DNA of 64,000 nt, taken from the NCBI GenBank assembly GCA_002438805.1, contig DJQV01000023.1, forward strand, positions 202,917 through 266,916, given 5' to 3'. The DNA comes from Bacteroidales bacterium UBA6377 (GTDB taxonomy: Bacteria; Bacteroidota; Bacteroidia; Bacteroidales; UBA932). Within the stretch, counting starts at the first letter, position 1. Every line of letters starts with the position of its first letter. Both the position numbers and the translations under genes were made by a program. Shown here piece after piece: positions 17,783 to 26,268 of the stretch. The notes under the pieces were generated by a model, which was not told the DNA's origin, did not search any database, and saw nothing but the letters and a program-made list of their open reading frames with translations.

Positions 17783-18715
17783 TTACTTGAGGGCGTCAAG
17801 CATCTTCTTGGCCTCGGCTCCGTACTGCGGGTCGCTTACTGCCTTGGCGTAGAACTCCTTAGCCTTGGCGTTGTTCTTCGCTCCCTGGTAGAGTGTACCT
17901 ACGATATAGGCGATCTGGGTAGCGTTCTTGGCGTTTGGCGAAAGCTCAAGGTATTTCTCGAAGTACTTGATGGCGTCATTGTTCTTGCCTGCAAGTTGGG
18001 AAGCAGTACCTGCAATCTGGAAAGCCTGCGGGCTCGCGACATAATCGCTGCTCTTGACGGCGGCTGCGACAGCGTCAGCATATTTCTTCGCCTTCAGGGC
18101 GGCTGCGGCCTCCTTGAGGGAGATGTTGGCAAGCTGCTTGCTGGCCGCCTTCTCCTGGCCGTTGGCAGCTGCCTGCTCGAGAGCCGTCTTGGCTTCGGCT
18201 GCCTTGCCGGCTGCGTTGAGGGCCATTCCCATGCGGAGGGCTGCTGTGCCGTTGGTCGGGTCTGCATCAAGCACTTCCTTGTATGCGGCGGCCGCCTCAT
18301 CATATTTCTTTGTGTTCAGAAGGGAGCCTCCTTTCTGCATGATGATCTGCGGAATGAGGGTCTTCGCCTGCTCTTCTACGCCGGCATCAGCATATTTCTG
18401 AGCTACTTCGATGGCGGTCTTCAGTCCAGCTACGGCTCCGTCATAGTCGGAAGACTTCGCAAGATCCTTTGCGATGGAAAGATAGAGGTCAGGGATGACA
18501 GCTTTGCAGTTGTCTGCAACCTCTTTGCCCTCTTCCCCAAGAGCTGTAGCCTGTGAGTAAGCCTGCTCGAAAGCCTTGAGGGCTGTGGACTTGTCTCCGG
18601 AAGAAAGGGCCTCGGCTCCCGTGTTGTACAATTCAGTGATCTGCGCAAGATCCTGGGCGTTCATGGAACCGAGCGCCAGGGCCGCTACAACGATGGATGC
18701 GAAAAACTTTTTCAT
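17783..18715 (-). CDS. Secreted TPR-repeat protein
   Basis: 310 residues: a clear signal peptide (MKKFFASIVVAALALGSMNAQ) followed by alternating helical repeats with TPR character, for example DEAAAAYKEVLDADPTNGTAALRMG and AIKYFEKYLELSPNAKNATQIAY. Such proteins are periplasmic or outer-membrane-associated scaffolds; there is no lipobox. It is first in a two-gene unit with the U32 gene and has a matching -7 box at 18751-18758. No partner can be named from sequence. Confidence 0.85.
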   Translation of the reverse strand: MKKFFASIVVAALALGSMNAQDLAQITELYNTGAEALSSGDKSTALKAFEQAYSQATALGEEGKEVADNCKAVIPDLYLSIAKDLAKSSDYDGAVAGLKTAIEVAQKYADAGVEEQAKTLIPQIIMQKGGSLLNTKKYDEAAAAYKEVLDADPTNGTAALRMGMALNAAGKAAEAKTALEQAAANGQEKAASKQLANISLKEAAAALKAKKYADAVAAAVKSSDYVASPQAFQIAGTASQLAGKNNDAIKYFEKYLELSPNAKNATQIAYIVGTLYQGAKNNAKAKEFYAKAVSDPQYGAEAKKMLDALK

Positions 18716-18750
18716 GATCGTATTGTATTTTTAATTGTTTTCCAACAGCG

Positions 18751-18758
18751 CAAATATA
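18751..18758 (-). promoter_or_regulatory. -7 box for the TPR gene
   Basis: TATATTTG on the minus strand, 35 bases upstream of the start codon, back to back with the plus-strand box at 18771-18778. Confidence 0.6.
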
Positions 18759-18770
18759 ATAAAAATGTCC

Positions 18771-18778
18771 TATTTTTG
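18771..18778 (+). promoter_or_regulatory. -7 box for the M16-like gene
   Basis: TATTTTTG, 19 bases before the ATG at 18798. Confidence 0.6.
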
Positions 18779-18797
18779 TAAAGATAAGCTTATTATT

Positions 18798-21377
18798 ATG
18801 AGGAGGCATTTATTGAAGATCTGCCTTGTCCTGCTCATGCTCCCGACAATGCTGCGCGGACAGGCGCTTTCATCCCTTGGCATCCCCAAGGAGATAACGG
18901 TCGGCAATCTTCCCGACGGGATCGATTTCTATCTGGTGTCCAATGCGGCCAGAAAGGGCTTCGCCGATTTCGCGCTTGTGCGCATGTCTGCATACGATGA
19001 GGCCAGGGATCGCGGCTCGCTCGATTCGCTTCCGCATTTCGGCTCCCGGAAGCCATACCTCTTCCTGTCCGGCAATGGTGCGGGGTACATGTCTTCCGGA
19101 TACATATCAGCGCGGCAGGATGCCACTTTGTTCTCTTTTCCGGATGTGCCGGTATATGACCAGAGCGCGGCGGATTCCACCATCCTAATGATGATGGACA
19201 TCGCGGCCAAGTCACGTGCGCCGCAGGCCATCATAGTCAGCGGTGACATAAAGGCGGACAAGATCAAAGAACGGCTCAACCTGCTTTCAATGACGGTGCC
19301 GAAGCTGCGTCGCGATGACGGGCGCAGCTCCTATGTCTGGAATCCGAAAGATTCTCTTCTGCTTCTCACGAGCATCAACCACACTTACGATGTCGCGTCA
19401 ATCCATGCCATATACAGTGCCGCCCGACTGCCGCGGGACAGGATGAACACTCTCCAGCCTCTAGTGGGAAAAGCATACGCCGATATACTCGGGCACATAG
19501 TGAGCCGCAGGCTTGAAAGGGATTTCCGCAGCCATGGCATTCCGCTTGCGGATGTCGTCTTCCGCTATCTGGACAGCGCCGGCGGCTCCGGCGATGAACG
19601 TTATGTCTTTGCGGTCTATACTTCCGCATCCACGCTCGATACTGCGTTGGAGCGCTTCTCATCGGTGCTGGCCTCCATAGACAGGGGAGGTGTTGGCCAG
19701 GCGGAGTATCAGGACGCAAAATCCCGTCTCATTTCGGAGTCCAAGCGTGAAGAAGGCGGCAGGACGACGTCTAACAGCGAGTACATAGCCAGGTGCACCT
19801 CGGCCTATCTTTACGGGGCGGGCCTGGAACGGCCGGCCGCAGCCGGAAGCGTGCTGGCATCCCGCAGTCTGCCTGCGGAGCTTGATCTGGAACTTTTCAA
19901 CAATTTCGCCGGAGCGCTTCTGGACTCGGCGCGCAATCTGACTCTGCGCTTCGACACCCCGGACAACGGTGCTGACAAGGAAATGCTGCGCGGAAACTTT
20001 GACACCGCCTGGGCGAATCCCGACACGGCCACAGCAGCCTACAAGGAGGATTTCGGGGATACTCTCAGCCTGTTTGTCCCGAGAGGCAAGGTGAAACTGC
20101 GAAGCAATACCGCCGAACCTGTGTCCGGAGGCCGTCTATGGACATTTTCAAATGGTGTCAAGGTGCTCTACAAGAAGACTGACATCAAAGGGGAGTTCCA
20201 GTATTCCCTCATGCTGCGTGGCGGCGTGGCTTCTGTGCCCGGGCTCCGCAGCGGAGAGGGTGCATTTGTCGGCGACATGCTCGGTCTGAGTGGTGTGGCA
20301 GGTCTGAGCGGGCCTGATTTCAAGGCCATGCTTGAAGCCAACGGAATCACCATGAGCAGCCGGGCCGGCATATCGGATCTTCGCATATCCGGCATCGCCC
20401 CCAAGTCCAAGCTCAATCTCCTGCTGCGGTCATTGCTCTCAGTAGCGGACAAGCGGATCCCGGACAAGGCGGAGTTTGATTACTACAAGGCGGGTGAGAA
20501 GTTGCGCATCGACATGGGGGCGCTCTCGCCACGGGATGTCAATTCTTTGATGGACAGCATTATGCGCCCCGGTTATTATTATACCGAGCGCAAGTTCATC
20601 ACAAATCTCGGGGATGATCTTCCTCAGCGTGCAGAGCAGTATTTCGAGTCCCTTTTCTCCAAGGTCAACGACGGGCTGATCGTCCTAACTGGAGATCTTG
20701 ATGAAGAGCATCTCAAGAAGGAACTGTGCCTGTCTCTCGGAGGGTTCAGGACCAGAAAGCAGTTTGCGCAGCGCCCTCATATATCGGGCAATCTTGCTTC
20801 CGGTTCGGTGACATACATAGTGGAGTCAGGCGCCGGCCTTGTCGGCGGCGGAGAGATAGGGGTGAATGTCGGCATGTCGGCGGCGGTCCCTTACAACATA
20901 GAGAATTACATGTCGTTCAAGATGGCCGAGGAGGTTCTGCGCAAGGAGCTGACCAAAGCCCTGGCCCCTTTGGGAGCATATCTTGAAGTGAGCGACCGTC
21001 TGGAGGTGTTCCCGGTGGAGAGGCTGTCCCTGTATATCAACTGCCGGCCTTGCAGTGCCAGCGGACTGCCGCTGTCGCTGGAGCCTGCCGATCCGCTCAG
21101 TATACTGGAGGCCATCAGGCCTGTGCTGGCATCCATCACGGATGTGGAAATCTCCCCGGACGAGTTGAAAGCCTACAAAGAGGTGATTCTCAATTCATAT
21201 AAGGCAGATCTCCAGGATGTAGAAAAACTTGTTGACAAGGTACTGGTCCGTTACAGCGAGGGCAAGGATCTTGTCACCGGGTACAGTGGTGCTGTGGGCG
21301 GGGTGACTGCCGACAGCGTAAGGAAAATTCTCAGTCTGCTCCGTGAAGGTGCAGAGGTCGAATATGTTATAATCTGA
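18798..21377 (+). CDS. M16 (insulinase)-like secreted protein, probably inactive
   Basis: 859 residues with a signal peptide (MRRHLLKICLVLLMLPTMLRGQ) and the repeated alpha/beta domains of M16 peptidases: LPDGIDFYLVSNAARKGFADFALV opens the first and FSNGVKVLYKKTDIKGEFQYSLML the second half. Where active members have HFLEH, this protein has HFGSR, and no HxxEH occurs elsewhere, so the zinc site is lost. It is best read as a catalytically dead M16 paralogue, perhaps a structural partner of an active subunit encoded elsewhere. The ATG at 18798 begins the signal peptide and lies behind the -7 box. The DUF3109 gene overlaps its stop codon by one base. Confidence 0.85.
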   Translation: MRRHLLKICLVLLMLPTMLRGQALSSLGIPKEITVGNLPDGIDFYLVSNAARKGFADFALVRMSAYDEARDRGSLDSLPHFGSRKPYLFLSGNGAGYMSSGYISARQDATLFSFPDVPVYDQSAADSTILMMMDIAAKSRAPQAIIVSGDIKADKIKERLNLLSMTVPKLRRDDGRSSYVWNPKDSLLLLTSINHTYDVASIHAIYSAARLPRDRMNTLQPLVGKAYADILGHIVSRRLERDFRSHGIPLADVVFRYLDSAGGSGDERYVFAVYTSASTLDTALERFSSVLASIDRGGVGQAEYQDAKSRLISESKREEGGRTTSNSEYIARCTSAYLYGAGLERPAAAGSVLASRSLPAELDLELFNNFAGALLDSARNLTLRFDTPDNGADKEMLRGNFDTAWANPDTATAAYKEDFGDTLSLFVPRGKVKLRSNTAEPVSGGRLWTFSNGVKVLYKKTDIKGEFQYSLMLRGGVASVPGLRSGEGAFVGDMLGLSGVAGLSGPDFKAMLEANGITMSSRAGISDLRISGIAPKSKLNLLLRSLLSVADKRIPDKAEFDYYKAGEKLRIDMGALSPRDVNSLMDSIMRPGYYYTERKFITNLGDDLPQRAEQYFESLFSKVNDGLIVLTGDLDEEHLKKELCLSLGGFRTRKQFAQRPHISGNLASGSVTYIVESGAGLVGGGEIGVNVGMSAAVPYNIENYMSFKMAEEVLRKELTKALAPLGAYLEVSDRLEVFPVERLSLYINCRPCSASGLPLSLEPADPLSILEAIRPVLASITDVEISPDELKAYKEVILNSYKADLQDVEKLVDKVLVRYSEGKDLVTGYSGAVGGVTADSVRKILSLLREGAEVEYVII

Positions 21378-21958
21378 TGGGAAAGGGAAGATTCGGGACG
21401 ATAGTCCAGATTGGTGACATCCTCGTGTCGGAGGATGTGGTGACAGAGTTTTTTGCCTGCGACTATGGCAAGTGCCGCGGAGCATGCTGCATAATAGGTG
21501 ACAGCGGTGCACCTCTGGAGGAGGACGAACCGGACCTTATAGAGAGAGAATATCCTGAGTTCGAGGATCTCATGAGTCCCGGTGGCAGGGAGGCCGTCGA
21601 GCGGAACGGCTATTTTGAAATCGACCGGGACGGGGATATGGTCACCCCTCTTGTGGCCGGCTCCTGCGAGTGCGCCTATTGCCATTTCGGCGTGGATGGG
21701 GAATGCCTGTGTGCGATAGAGATGCGAGGTCTGAAAAAGCCTGTCTCATGTTCTCTGTATCCCATAAGGGTGACGCGCCTGACCGGAGGAGGGCTTGCGC
21801 TCAACCTGCACCATTGGGACATCTGTTCCGACGCTTTCGAAAAGGGGCGACGGGACCATACGAGGGTCTACGAATTTCTCCGCAGGCCTCTCACGGAGCG
21901 TTTCGGAAAGGATTTTTACGAGGCTCTCGCCGCTGCGGCTAAGCATCTTCATGGTTAG
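21377..21958 (+). CDS. DUF3109 family cysteine-rich protein
   Basis: This 193-residue cytoplasmic protein belongs to a Bacteroidota-typical family related to YkgJ-type Cys-cluster proteins. Cysteines are at 28, 33, 37 and 38 (CDYGKCRGACC), followed by a second group in CECAYCHFGVDGECLCAIE and then KKPVSCSLYPIRV. The pattern suggests a bound metal or Fe-S cluster, but the biochemical role is unknown. Its ATG overlaps the stop of the M16-like gene (TGATG), so the two are translated together. The end overlaps the convergent small membrane gene by 20 bases. Confidence 0.85.
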   Translation: MGKGRFGTIVQIGDILVSEDVVTEFFACDYGKCRGACCIIGDSGAPLEEDEPDLIEREYPEFEDLMSPGGREAVERNGYFEIDRDGDMVTPLVAGSCECAYCHFGVDGECLCAIEMRGLKKPVSCSLYPIRVTRLTGGGLALNLHHWDICSDAFEKGRRDHTRVYEFLRRPLTERFGKDFYEALAAAAKHLHG

Positions 21959-22403
21959 CGGCCTCGACCCCGGAGGCTATCCTGACAGTGTCTTTCGTAA
22001 GGCCTTCCAATTCGAGTCCCGCTGCGATGTGGCGTACCGTTATCCTGTCCTCATACATCTTGGCCAGCCTTGCGAAAGGGGCTCTCTTTATGTAGCAGAC
22101 ATCGTCCCCTTCCTGCTTCTCGAATTTGTATCCGAGCCGCTCCATGACACCTTTGAGGGCGGCGTCCGCTTCTTCCGGAGTGCCGTAGAAATGTGCTGTG
22201 CGGGTGGAGAACCCGAATCTCGGATAGATGGCCGCGAACACCGCCATCATGAGGGCTATCTGCCAGAGGGAGTCGTATCCGTTGACGAATATCTTGGACA
22301 GGTCGCCTTCCACGAAGCCGGCCAGTACGAGTATCACTATGATCAGTGTCAATATGACAATGAGGTACACGAAGTACTTAATGGAGCGTACAATATATTT
22401 CAT
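21939..22403 (-). CDS. Small two-span membrane protein of unknown function
   Basis: I do not recognise this 154-residue protein. Two hydrophobic helices are near the N-terminus (about 9-30, YFVYLIVILTLIIVILVLAGF, and about 44-60), followed by a soluble alpha/beta domain of about 85 residues (FYGTPEEADAALKGVMERLGYKFEKQ). It is probably an inner-membrane protein with a cytoplasmic C-terminal domain. A -7 box at 22409-22416 ends only five bases before the start codon. Its end overlaps DUF3109 by 20 bases. Confidence 0.75.
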   Translation of the reverse strand: MKYIVRSIKYFVYLIVILTLIIVILVLAGFVEGDLSKIFVNGYDSLWQIALMMAVFAAIYPRFGFSTRTAHFYGTPEEADAALKGVMERLGYKFEKQEGDDVCYIKRAPFARLAKMYEDRITVRHIAAGLELEGLTKDTVRIASGVEAANHEDA

Positions 22404-22408
22404 GTCAG

Positions 22409-22416
22409 CAAAAGTA
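22409..22416 (-). promoter_or_regulatory. -7 box for the small membrane gene
   Basis: TACTTTTG on the minus strand, five bases from the start codon, which would give a leaderless or nearly leaderless mRNA. Confidence 0.5.
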
Positions 22417-22429
22417 GCATAATATTTGC

Positions 22430-22437
22430 TAATTTTG
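22430..22437 (+). promoter_or_regulatory. -7 box for the coiled-coil gene
   Basis: TAATTTTG, 28 bases before the ATG at 22466. Confidence 0.6.
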
Positions 22438-22465
22438 CCCGGTGAATTTTTAAAAATGACAGATT

Positions 22466-23380
22466 ATGGAAAGAGAAGATCCACTTGAAAGACTTGAACG
22501 AAAGGAAAACGAGAAGAAGGCTAATGGTGGTCTCAAGACCGTGATGATCGCTATGATCGCTGTAGCCATCGTGCTCGCTGTCGCTCTTGTCTATGTTTTG
22601 ACTTCAAAAAACAAGCTGGTCGGCCAGCTTAATGATGAGAAAAGGGACCTTACCGAGCAGATCCAGATGCTCCAAAGTGATTACGAGGGCCTTTCTTCCG
22701 ACTATGACAGCATCAACGCGCAGCTGGATTCGTCCCGCGAAGAGATAGCGCAGCTCGTGGAGAGGGTAAAGAAGACCGAAGCTACCAACCGCGCCAAGAT
22801 CCGCCAGTACCAAAAGGAACTCGGCACGCTGCGCTCCATAATGAAGAGCTACATTGTACAGATTGATTCCCTCAACACTCTCAACCACAAGCTCACAGCC
22901 GAAGCCGCCAGTGCCCGCAAGGAAGCTGCCGCAAGCAAGAGGCGCAACGCCGAGCTCTCCCAGCAGGTTGAGGATCTCACCGGCCGTGTCACTGCCGGAG
23001 CTGTGCTAAAGGCAAGGGGAGTCAGACTTGAAGCCTACAACAGCAAGGACAAGCTCACCGACCGCAGCGGCAAGGTGGAAAGGCTGCTTGTGACTTTGAG
23101 CCTGCTGGAAAACGAGCTCACACCGAAAGGCCCGGTACGTGTATATGTCAGGGTCACCGATCCGGAGGGCAATCTGCTCACCGACGGACGCGGCACCACT
23201 TTCACTGTAGGGGAGGAAACTCTTCAGGCCACCGCATCCCGCGAGGTTGACTACCAGGGAGCCGAAGTTGAGATGGGTATCTATGTCAACAACATACCAT
23301 CGTTCCACAAGGGAGTCTACACAGTGCAGGCCTACACCAACGAGGGTCCTGTAGGATCGGCTGAACTCCTGCTCAGGTAG
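22466..23380 (+). CDS. Membrane-anchored coiled-coil protein of unknown function
   Basis: 304 residues. A charged N-terminal tail is followed by one membrane span (about 25-45, MIAMIAVAIVLAVALVYVLTS), a long coiled coil (about 48-180, rich in Leu/Ile/Glu/Lys heptads such as QLDSSREEIAQLVERVKK) and a C-terminal beta-rich domain (about 185-304, VRVYVRVTDPEGNLLTDG). The design fits an inner-membrane protein reaching into the periplasm. I cannot name a function. hemW starts three bases after its stop, so the two form one unit. Confidence 0.78.
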   Translation: MEREDPLERLERKENEKKANGGLKTVMIAMIAVAIVLAVALVYVLTSKNKLVGQLNDEKRDLTEQIQMLQSDYEGLSSDYDSINAQLDSSREEIAQLVERVKKTEATNRAKIRQYQKELGTLRSIMKSYIVQIDSLNTLNHKLTAEAASARKEAAASKRRNAELSQQVEDLTGRVTAGAVLKARGVRLEAYNSKDKLTDRSGKVERLLVTLSLLENELTPKGPVRVYVRVTDPEGNLLTDGRGTTFTVGEETLQATASREVDYQGAEVEMGIYVNNIPSFHKGVYTVQAYTNEGPVGSAELLLR

Positions 23381-23383
23381 CGG

Positions 23384-24463
23384 ATGGTCTATATCCATGT
23401 CCCTTTCTGCCGCAGTTTCTGCATATACTGCGATTTCTATTCTGAGACTGCATGCGGCAAGAGGGGAGAAGAGCGGATGGAGCGTTACGCTTCAGAACTC
23501 TGCTCTGAGATTGAACGCAGGCGTCAGGAGATAGCTGACACCCTTGGATTCAATACTTTATACATAGGAGGCGGCACCCCTTCGGTGCTGCCTCTTTCCG
23601 TGCTCGAACATGTTGTCCGGACTCTTGGCTGCGGCCCGTTTGACGAATTCACTATCGAGGTTAACCCTGAAGATATAGTTGAGCGTGGGCCGGATTACGT
23701 GCGGTCATTGCTTGCTCTCGGTGTGGACAGGGTGAGTATGGGGGTGCAGTCGCTTGACGACGGTATCCTGCGATGGATGCGGCGCCGTCATGATGCGGCC
23801 GGTGCCCGCCGTGCGTTCCGTATCCTTAGGGGAGCCGGAGTCAAGAATATCAGCGTCGATCTGATTTTCGGCTTTCCCTTATTACCGGAAGCTGTGCTTG
23901 ACTCCACGCTTGAAGAAATCATCGGCTGGAGGCCAGAGCATATCTCCGCCTATCAACTCAGCATCGAGGAGGGGAGCGCGCTTGCTGCCCTTGCCGAAGA
24001 GGGGAAGTTTGAAGAGGCGCCCGAATCGTTGTGCGCCTCCCAGTATCAGCAGATATGCCGCAGGCTTTCAGCAGCCGGATATGAGCACTATGAGATTTCC
24101 AACTGGGCTCTTCCCGGCCGCAGGGCCCGGCACAACTCGGCATACTGGACCCGCCGGCCCTACGTGGGGCTGGGCCCCGGGGCTCATTCCTTCGACGGCC
24201 GGTGCCGCCGGGCCAACAGCCAATCCCTGACAGGCTGGTCCCGGACAGAGGAAACTCTTACTCCGCAAGAAGAGAGTGAGGAGCGGATAATGCTCGGGCT
24301 GCGCACCTCGGACGGGATTCCCGAGCGGCTTTGCGACTCTGCAAAGGTACTGCGCCTGATATCAGAGGGCTGTCTGGAGCGGACTTCCCCGGATGCGGCT
24401 CATATCCGTATTCCCGAAGATAAGTTCTTCATCTCCGACGCCCTCATCGCGGATCTGCTCTGA
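23384..24463 (+). CDS. hemW: Radical SAM protein HemW (CPO-like)
   Basis: 359 residues. The radical SAM cysteines are at 9, 13 and 16 (CRSFCIYC), preceded by the YIHVPF stretch shared by HemN and HemW, and IYIGGGTPSVL follows. HemW lacks the N-terminal extension of true oxygen-independent coproporphyrinogen oxidase HemN and starts almost directly at the motif, as here; it acts as a haem chaperone rather than an oxidase. The same starting length is seen in other HemW proteins. The gene ends with a 20-base overlap with the convergent aminopeptidase gene. Confidence 0.9.
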   Translation: MVYIHVPFCRSFCIYCDFYSETACGKRGEERMERYASELCSEIERRRQEIADTLGFNTLYIGGGTPSVLPLSVLEHVVRTLGCGPFDEFTIEVNPEDIVERGPDYVRSLLALGVDRVSMGVQSLDDGILRWMRRRHDAAGARRAFRILRGAGVKNISVDLIFGFPLLPEAVLDSTLEEIIGWRPEHISAYQLSIEEGSALAALAEEGKFEEAPESLCASQYQQICRRLSAAGYEHYEISNWALPGRRARHNSAYWTRRPYVGLGPGAHSFDGRCRRANSQSLTGWSRTEETLTPQEESEERIMLGLRTSDGIPERLCDSAKVLRLISEGCLERTSPDAAHIRIPEDKFFISDALIADLL

Positions 24464-26225
24464 CAGGGCCGGTCTTGCCGCGCAGCCAATCCGAGACCGG
24501 AGGCGGCAGCAGCGGCCCGAGGGTGCGGTAGACCCTTTCATTGTAGGCGTTCAGCCATTCCAGTTCGTCTTTGTCGAGCAGAGAGGCTTCCAGTGCCGAC
24601 GTGTCGAAATGGCAGAGGGTCAGAGGCTCGAACCTCATCCACCTTCCGAACTCATTGCTCCCGTCCTCCACGCACAGCAGCAGGTTTTCATGCCGGACGC
24701 CGTGCATCCCTTCCCGGTATATGCCCGGCTCGTCCGATACTATCATCCCGGCTTCGAGCGGAGTGGGGTTGAGATTCTGCCGTATGTCCTGTGGGCCTTC
24801 GTGTACACCGAGGAAGAATCCCACCCCGTGTCCTGTGCCGTGCCCGAAATTGCGTCTGCTTTTCCATAGAGGCTCTCTTGCCAGGGCGTCGATACGGCAG
24901 CCGGGAGTCCCTTCCGGGAATACGGCCATGGCCAGCGCTATGTGGCTTTTCAGCACGAGTGTGTAGTCCTCCCTTTCAAGCGGGGTGCATTTCCCGAGAG
25001 GAACTGTGCGTGTGATGTCGGTTGTGCCGAGGGTGTACTGCCCGCCGGAGTCGCACAGGTACAGGCCGCTGTCTTTCAGGAGCGGGGCGTCCTCCCTCGG
25101 GGTGATATAGTGCGGAAGAGCGGCTCCGGGGCCATAGGCTGAGATGGTCTCGAAACTGTCTCCACGGTATTCTTTGATGTCGGCCCGGAGACTTCCCAGC
25201 TTGAGTGCGGCATCCCTTTCATCTATTTCCCGTCCGGCTTTCACCGATTCCTCCAGCCAGTACAGAAACCTTTCCATGGCCAGGCCGTCCTTGATGTGGA
25301 TTTCTCTCATGTCGTCGATCTCCACACTGTTTTTTACGGCTTTCCACAGCCCGACAGGGCCTGTCCCGTCCAGCAGGGAGTTGCCGCGGGCCCGGAGGGC
25401 CGAGAAGATGTCGTAGTTGAGGCTTGCGCTGTCGATGAACAGCCGCCTCTGCAGTTCGTCCCCCACATAGTCTATGTCCGTGTACGGCAGTGCCTCAACT
25501 CCGTCGTTCTCGAGTATGCTGAGGGTCGCCTGCGTCTGCGGATCTTCTATGTCCCCTTTGAGCACATACCAGAGCACCCGGTCGCAAGTGACAAGCAGAT
25601 AACTGATTACCAATGGGTTATACTCTATGTCCGAGGCTCTCACGTTAAGGGTCCAGGCTATTTCGTCCAGAGATGAGAGCAGGATGCCTTCGCACTGCTT
25701 CTCCTTGAGGAATCCTCTGAGCCGTTCAATCTTGGACTGTCTAGTCTCGCCCGTCTGCACCGTGAATACCGGTGTCTGCGGTACCGGTGGCCTGTCCGTC
25801 CAGAACCGGCCCAGGATGTCCGGCACGCTCACTACGGTGCCCGGGAGGCTGTCGGCGAAAGCCGCGCTCACGCAGTATCCGTCCACAGCCACTATGCCCT
25901 CTTCCCCGAACTGTCCGGCCAGCCATTGCGGTATCGGGATTTCACCCGGGATCCTTGTCTTGTGGAGTTCCACCCCGCTTCCCTCCAGCTGGCATGTGGC
26001 CTGTATGAAATACCTGCTGTCTGTCCAGAGCCCCGCATGGTCGGCTGTCACCACCATGTCCCCGGCCTCTCCTGTGAAGCCGCACAGCCATTCGACCTGT
26101 TTCCACCTTTCGGCAGGATATTCGCTGCCGTGCGGGTCGGAGCCGGTGATCACAACGGCGTCCCACCCCTTGGAGCGCATCAGTTCACGCAGCGCTCCGA
26201 TACGGGAAGAGAAGATGTTCATCAT
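24444..26225 (-). CDS. Xaa-Pro aminopeptidase (M24B)
   Basis: About 593 residues with the two creatinase-like N-terminal domains (from ALRELMRSKGWDAVVITGSDPHGSEY) and the C-terminal pita-bread catalytic domain. The dinuclear metal ligands are visible in order: Asp in CDSGGQY, Asp in TTDITRT, His in GHGTGHGVG, Glu in SDEPGIY and Glu in RHENLLL. It removes an N-terminal residue before proline. Two adjacent ATG codons (26225 and 26222) are equally possible starts; an upstream in-frame start would cross into the divergent dusB. The -7 box at 26246-26253 supports this choice. Confidence 0.94.
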   Translation of the reverse strand: MMNIFSSRIGALRELMRSKGWDAVVITGSDPHGSEYPAERWKQVEWLCGFTGEAGDMVVTADHAGLWTDSRYFIQATCQLEGSGVELHKTRIPGEIPIPQWLAGQFGEEGIVAVDGYCVSAAFADSLPGTVVSVPDILGRFWTDRPPVPQTPVFTVQTGETRQSKIERLRGFLKEKQCEGILLSSLDEIAWTLNVRASDIEYNPLVISYLLVTCDRVLWYVLKGDIEDPQTQATLSILENDGVEALPYTDIDYVGDELQRRLFIDSASLNYDIFSALRARGNSLLDGTGPVGLWKAVKNSVEIDDMREIHIKDGLAMERFLYWLEESVKAGREIDERDAALKLGSLRADIKEYRGDSFETISAYGPGAALPHYITPREDAPLLKDSGLYLCDSGGQYTLGTTDITRTVPLGKCTPLEREDYTLVLKSHIALAMAVFPEGTPGCRIDALAREPLWKSRRNFGHGTGHGVGFFLGVHEGPQDIRQNLNPTPLEAGMIVSDEPGIYREGMHGVRHENLLLCVEDGSNEFGRWMRFEPLTLCHFDTSALEASLLDKDELEWLNAYNERVYRTLGPLLPPPVSDWLRGKTGPVRADPR

Positions 26226-26245
26226 TATTTCGCGTTTCTTAGCGG

Positions 26246-26253
26246 CAAATATA
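26246..26253 (-). promoter_or_regulatory. -7 box for the Xaa-Pro aminopeptidase
   Basis: TATATTTG on the minus strand, 20 bases before the start codon. It is separated by a single base from the dusB box on the other strand. Confidence 0.6.
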
Positions 26254-26254
26254 C

Positions 26255-26262
26255 TATTTTTG
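26255..26262 (+). promoter_or_regulatory. -7 box for dusB
   Basis: TATTTTTG, only six bases before the dusB ATG at 26269, so the transcript would have almost no leader. Confidence 0.55.
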
Positions 26263-26268
26263 CAGTTT

